From: an uncultured Oscillibacter sp.
GTDB taxonomy: Bacteria; Bacillota; Clostridia; Oscillospirales; Oscillospiraceae
DNA: 64,000 nt
Assembly (NCBI GenBank): GCA_910577405.1
Contig: CAJTMG010000020.1
Coordinates: 1 to 64,000 of the forward strand
Reading direction: 5' to 3'
The notes under the pieces were generated by a model. It made no database searches. It saw only the letters and a list, made by a program, of their open reading frames with translations, and was not told where the DNA came from. The position numbers and the translations under genes are program-made. How positions within the stretch are numbered: the first letter of the stretch is position 1; each line of letters begins with the position of its first letter. Shown here piece by piece: positions 63,877-64,000 of this stretch.

Positions 63877-63949
63877 AATTGCTGCCTCCTTTTCCGGCGG
63901 GGTTTATAGCTTTCCGCCGTCATACAGCCAGTATATGAAGGAGAGACAG

Positions 63950-63985
63950 AAAAAGTGCCTGCGCTTTTTTACACAGGCACAAAAA
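63950..63985. terminator. Bidirectional intrinsic terminator near right edge
   Basis: AAAAAGTGCCTG (63950-63961) pairs with CAGGCAC (63974-63980) followed by five A; on the minus strand this is a stem with T run. It probably ends a gene to the right of the window on the minus strand. Confidence 0.75.
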
Positions 63986-64000
63986 TCTATGGCGGCGGTT

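Overview
The window comes from the chromosome of an endospore-forming, anaerobic member of the Clostridia. The gene content and moderately GC-rich coding sequence are most like the gut Oscillospiraceae/Oscillibacter-Flavonifractor group; this placement is an inference from gene families, not from a database match. Evidence for sporulation is spoIIGA-sigE, spoIIAA-AB-sigF and ytfJ. Evidence for an anaerobic, butyrate-type metabolism is hbd-bcd-etfBA with a Rex-like operator. I see no phage, transposon, CRISPR array or tRNA gene; the window looks like stable core chromosome.

Layout. 1-4.9 kb (minus strand): lysS (cut by the window edge), greA, a DUF554 membrane protein, a PrsA-like parvulin, a 6S-like structured RNA and a DUF1292 protein. 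5-9.6 kb: a class A penicillin-binding protein, then spoIIGA-sigE, the early mother-cell switch. 9.6-15.1 kb: a T-box leader, three YcxB-like membrane proteins, valS and a lipoprotein. 15.2-18.5 kb (minus): a Trk potassium uptake pair and a small unknown. 18.6-29.7 kb: a complete type II fatty acid cluster (acpP, accBCDA, fabH, fabK, a second FabK/NMO-like enzyme, fabD, fabG, fabF, fabZ) closed by a MarR/FabT-like regulator. A 38 bp near-palindrome covers the start site of the acpP promoter. 30-34 kb: infC-rpmI-rplT with an L20-type leader, a CPCC protein, tiny ORFs and a TrmB-DUF4275 fusion. 34.3-38.5 kb: hbd, bcd, etfB, etfA. 38.7-40.3 kb: the DUF3343/YedE/YedF selenium group. 40.4-41.9 kb: the spoIIA operon. 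41.8-44.1 kb (minus): a radical SAM/TIGR03915 pair. 44.3-44.7 kb (minus): rnpB. 45.6-50.7 kb: an M50 protease, scpA-scpB, DUF2953, ytfJ, a D-Ala-D-Ala carboxypeptidase and a pseudouridine synthase.

The most notable locus is 50.86-58.0 kb. A strong promoter drives about 650 nt of GC-rich, structured, non-coding sequence, followed by a small membrane protein and then dxs, tlyA, nadK, argR and recN. This gene order is the classic setting of OLE RNA (ornate, large, extremophilic), and the membrane protein fits its partner OapA. Finding it in what looks like a gut commensal is unusual, because OLE was defined mainly in extremophiles. 58-64 kb: trpS, a WecA/TagO-type transferase, wecB and unknown proteins, then a minus-strand trio of conserved clostridial hypotheticals that includes a 48 bp repeat array.

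Several control elements are visible: many 17 bp-spaced SigA promoters, intrinsic terminators, a T-box, an early terminator in the greA leader, Spo0A-box matches at spoIIA and the fab operon, and long inverted repeats at the only non-overlapping junctions of the fab operon. Three genes appear to use rare start codons: scpA (CTG), a small membrane ORF (ATA) and possibly infC (ATT).
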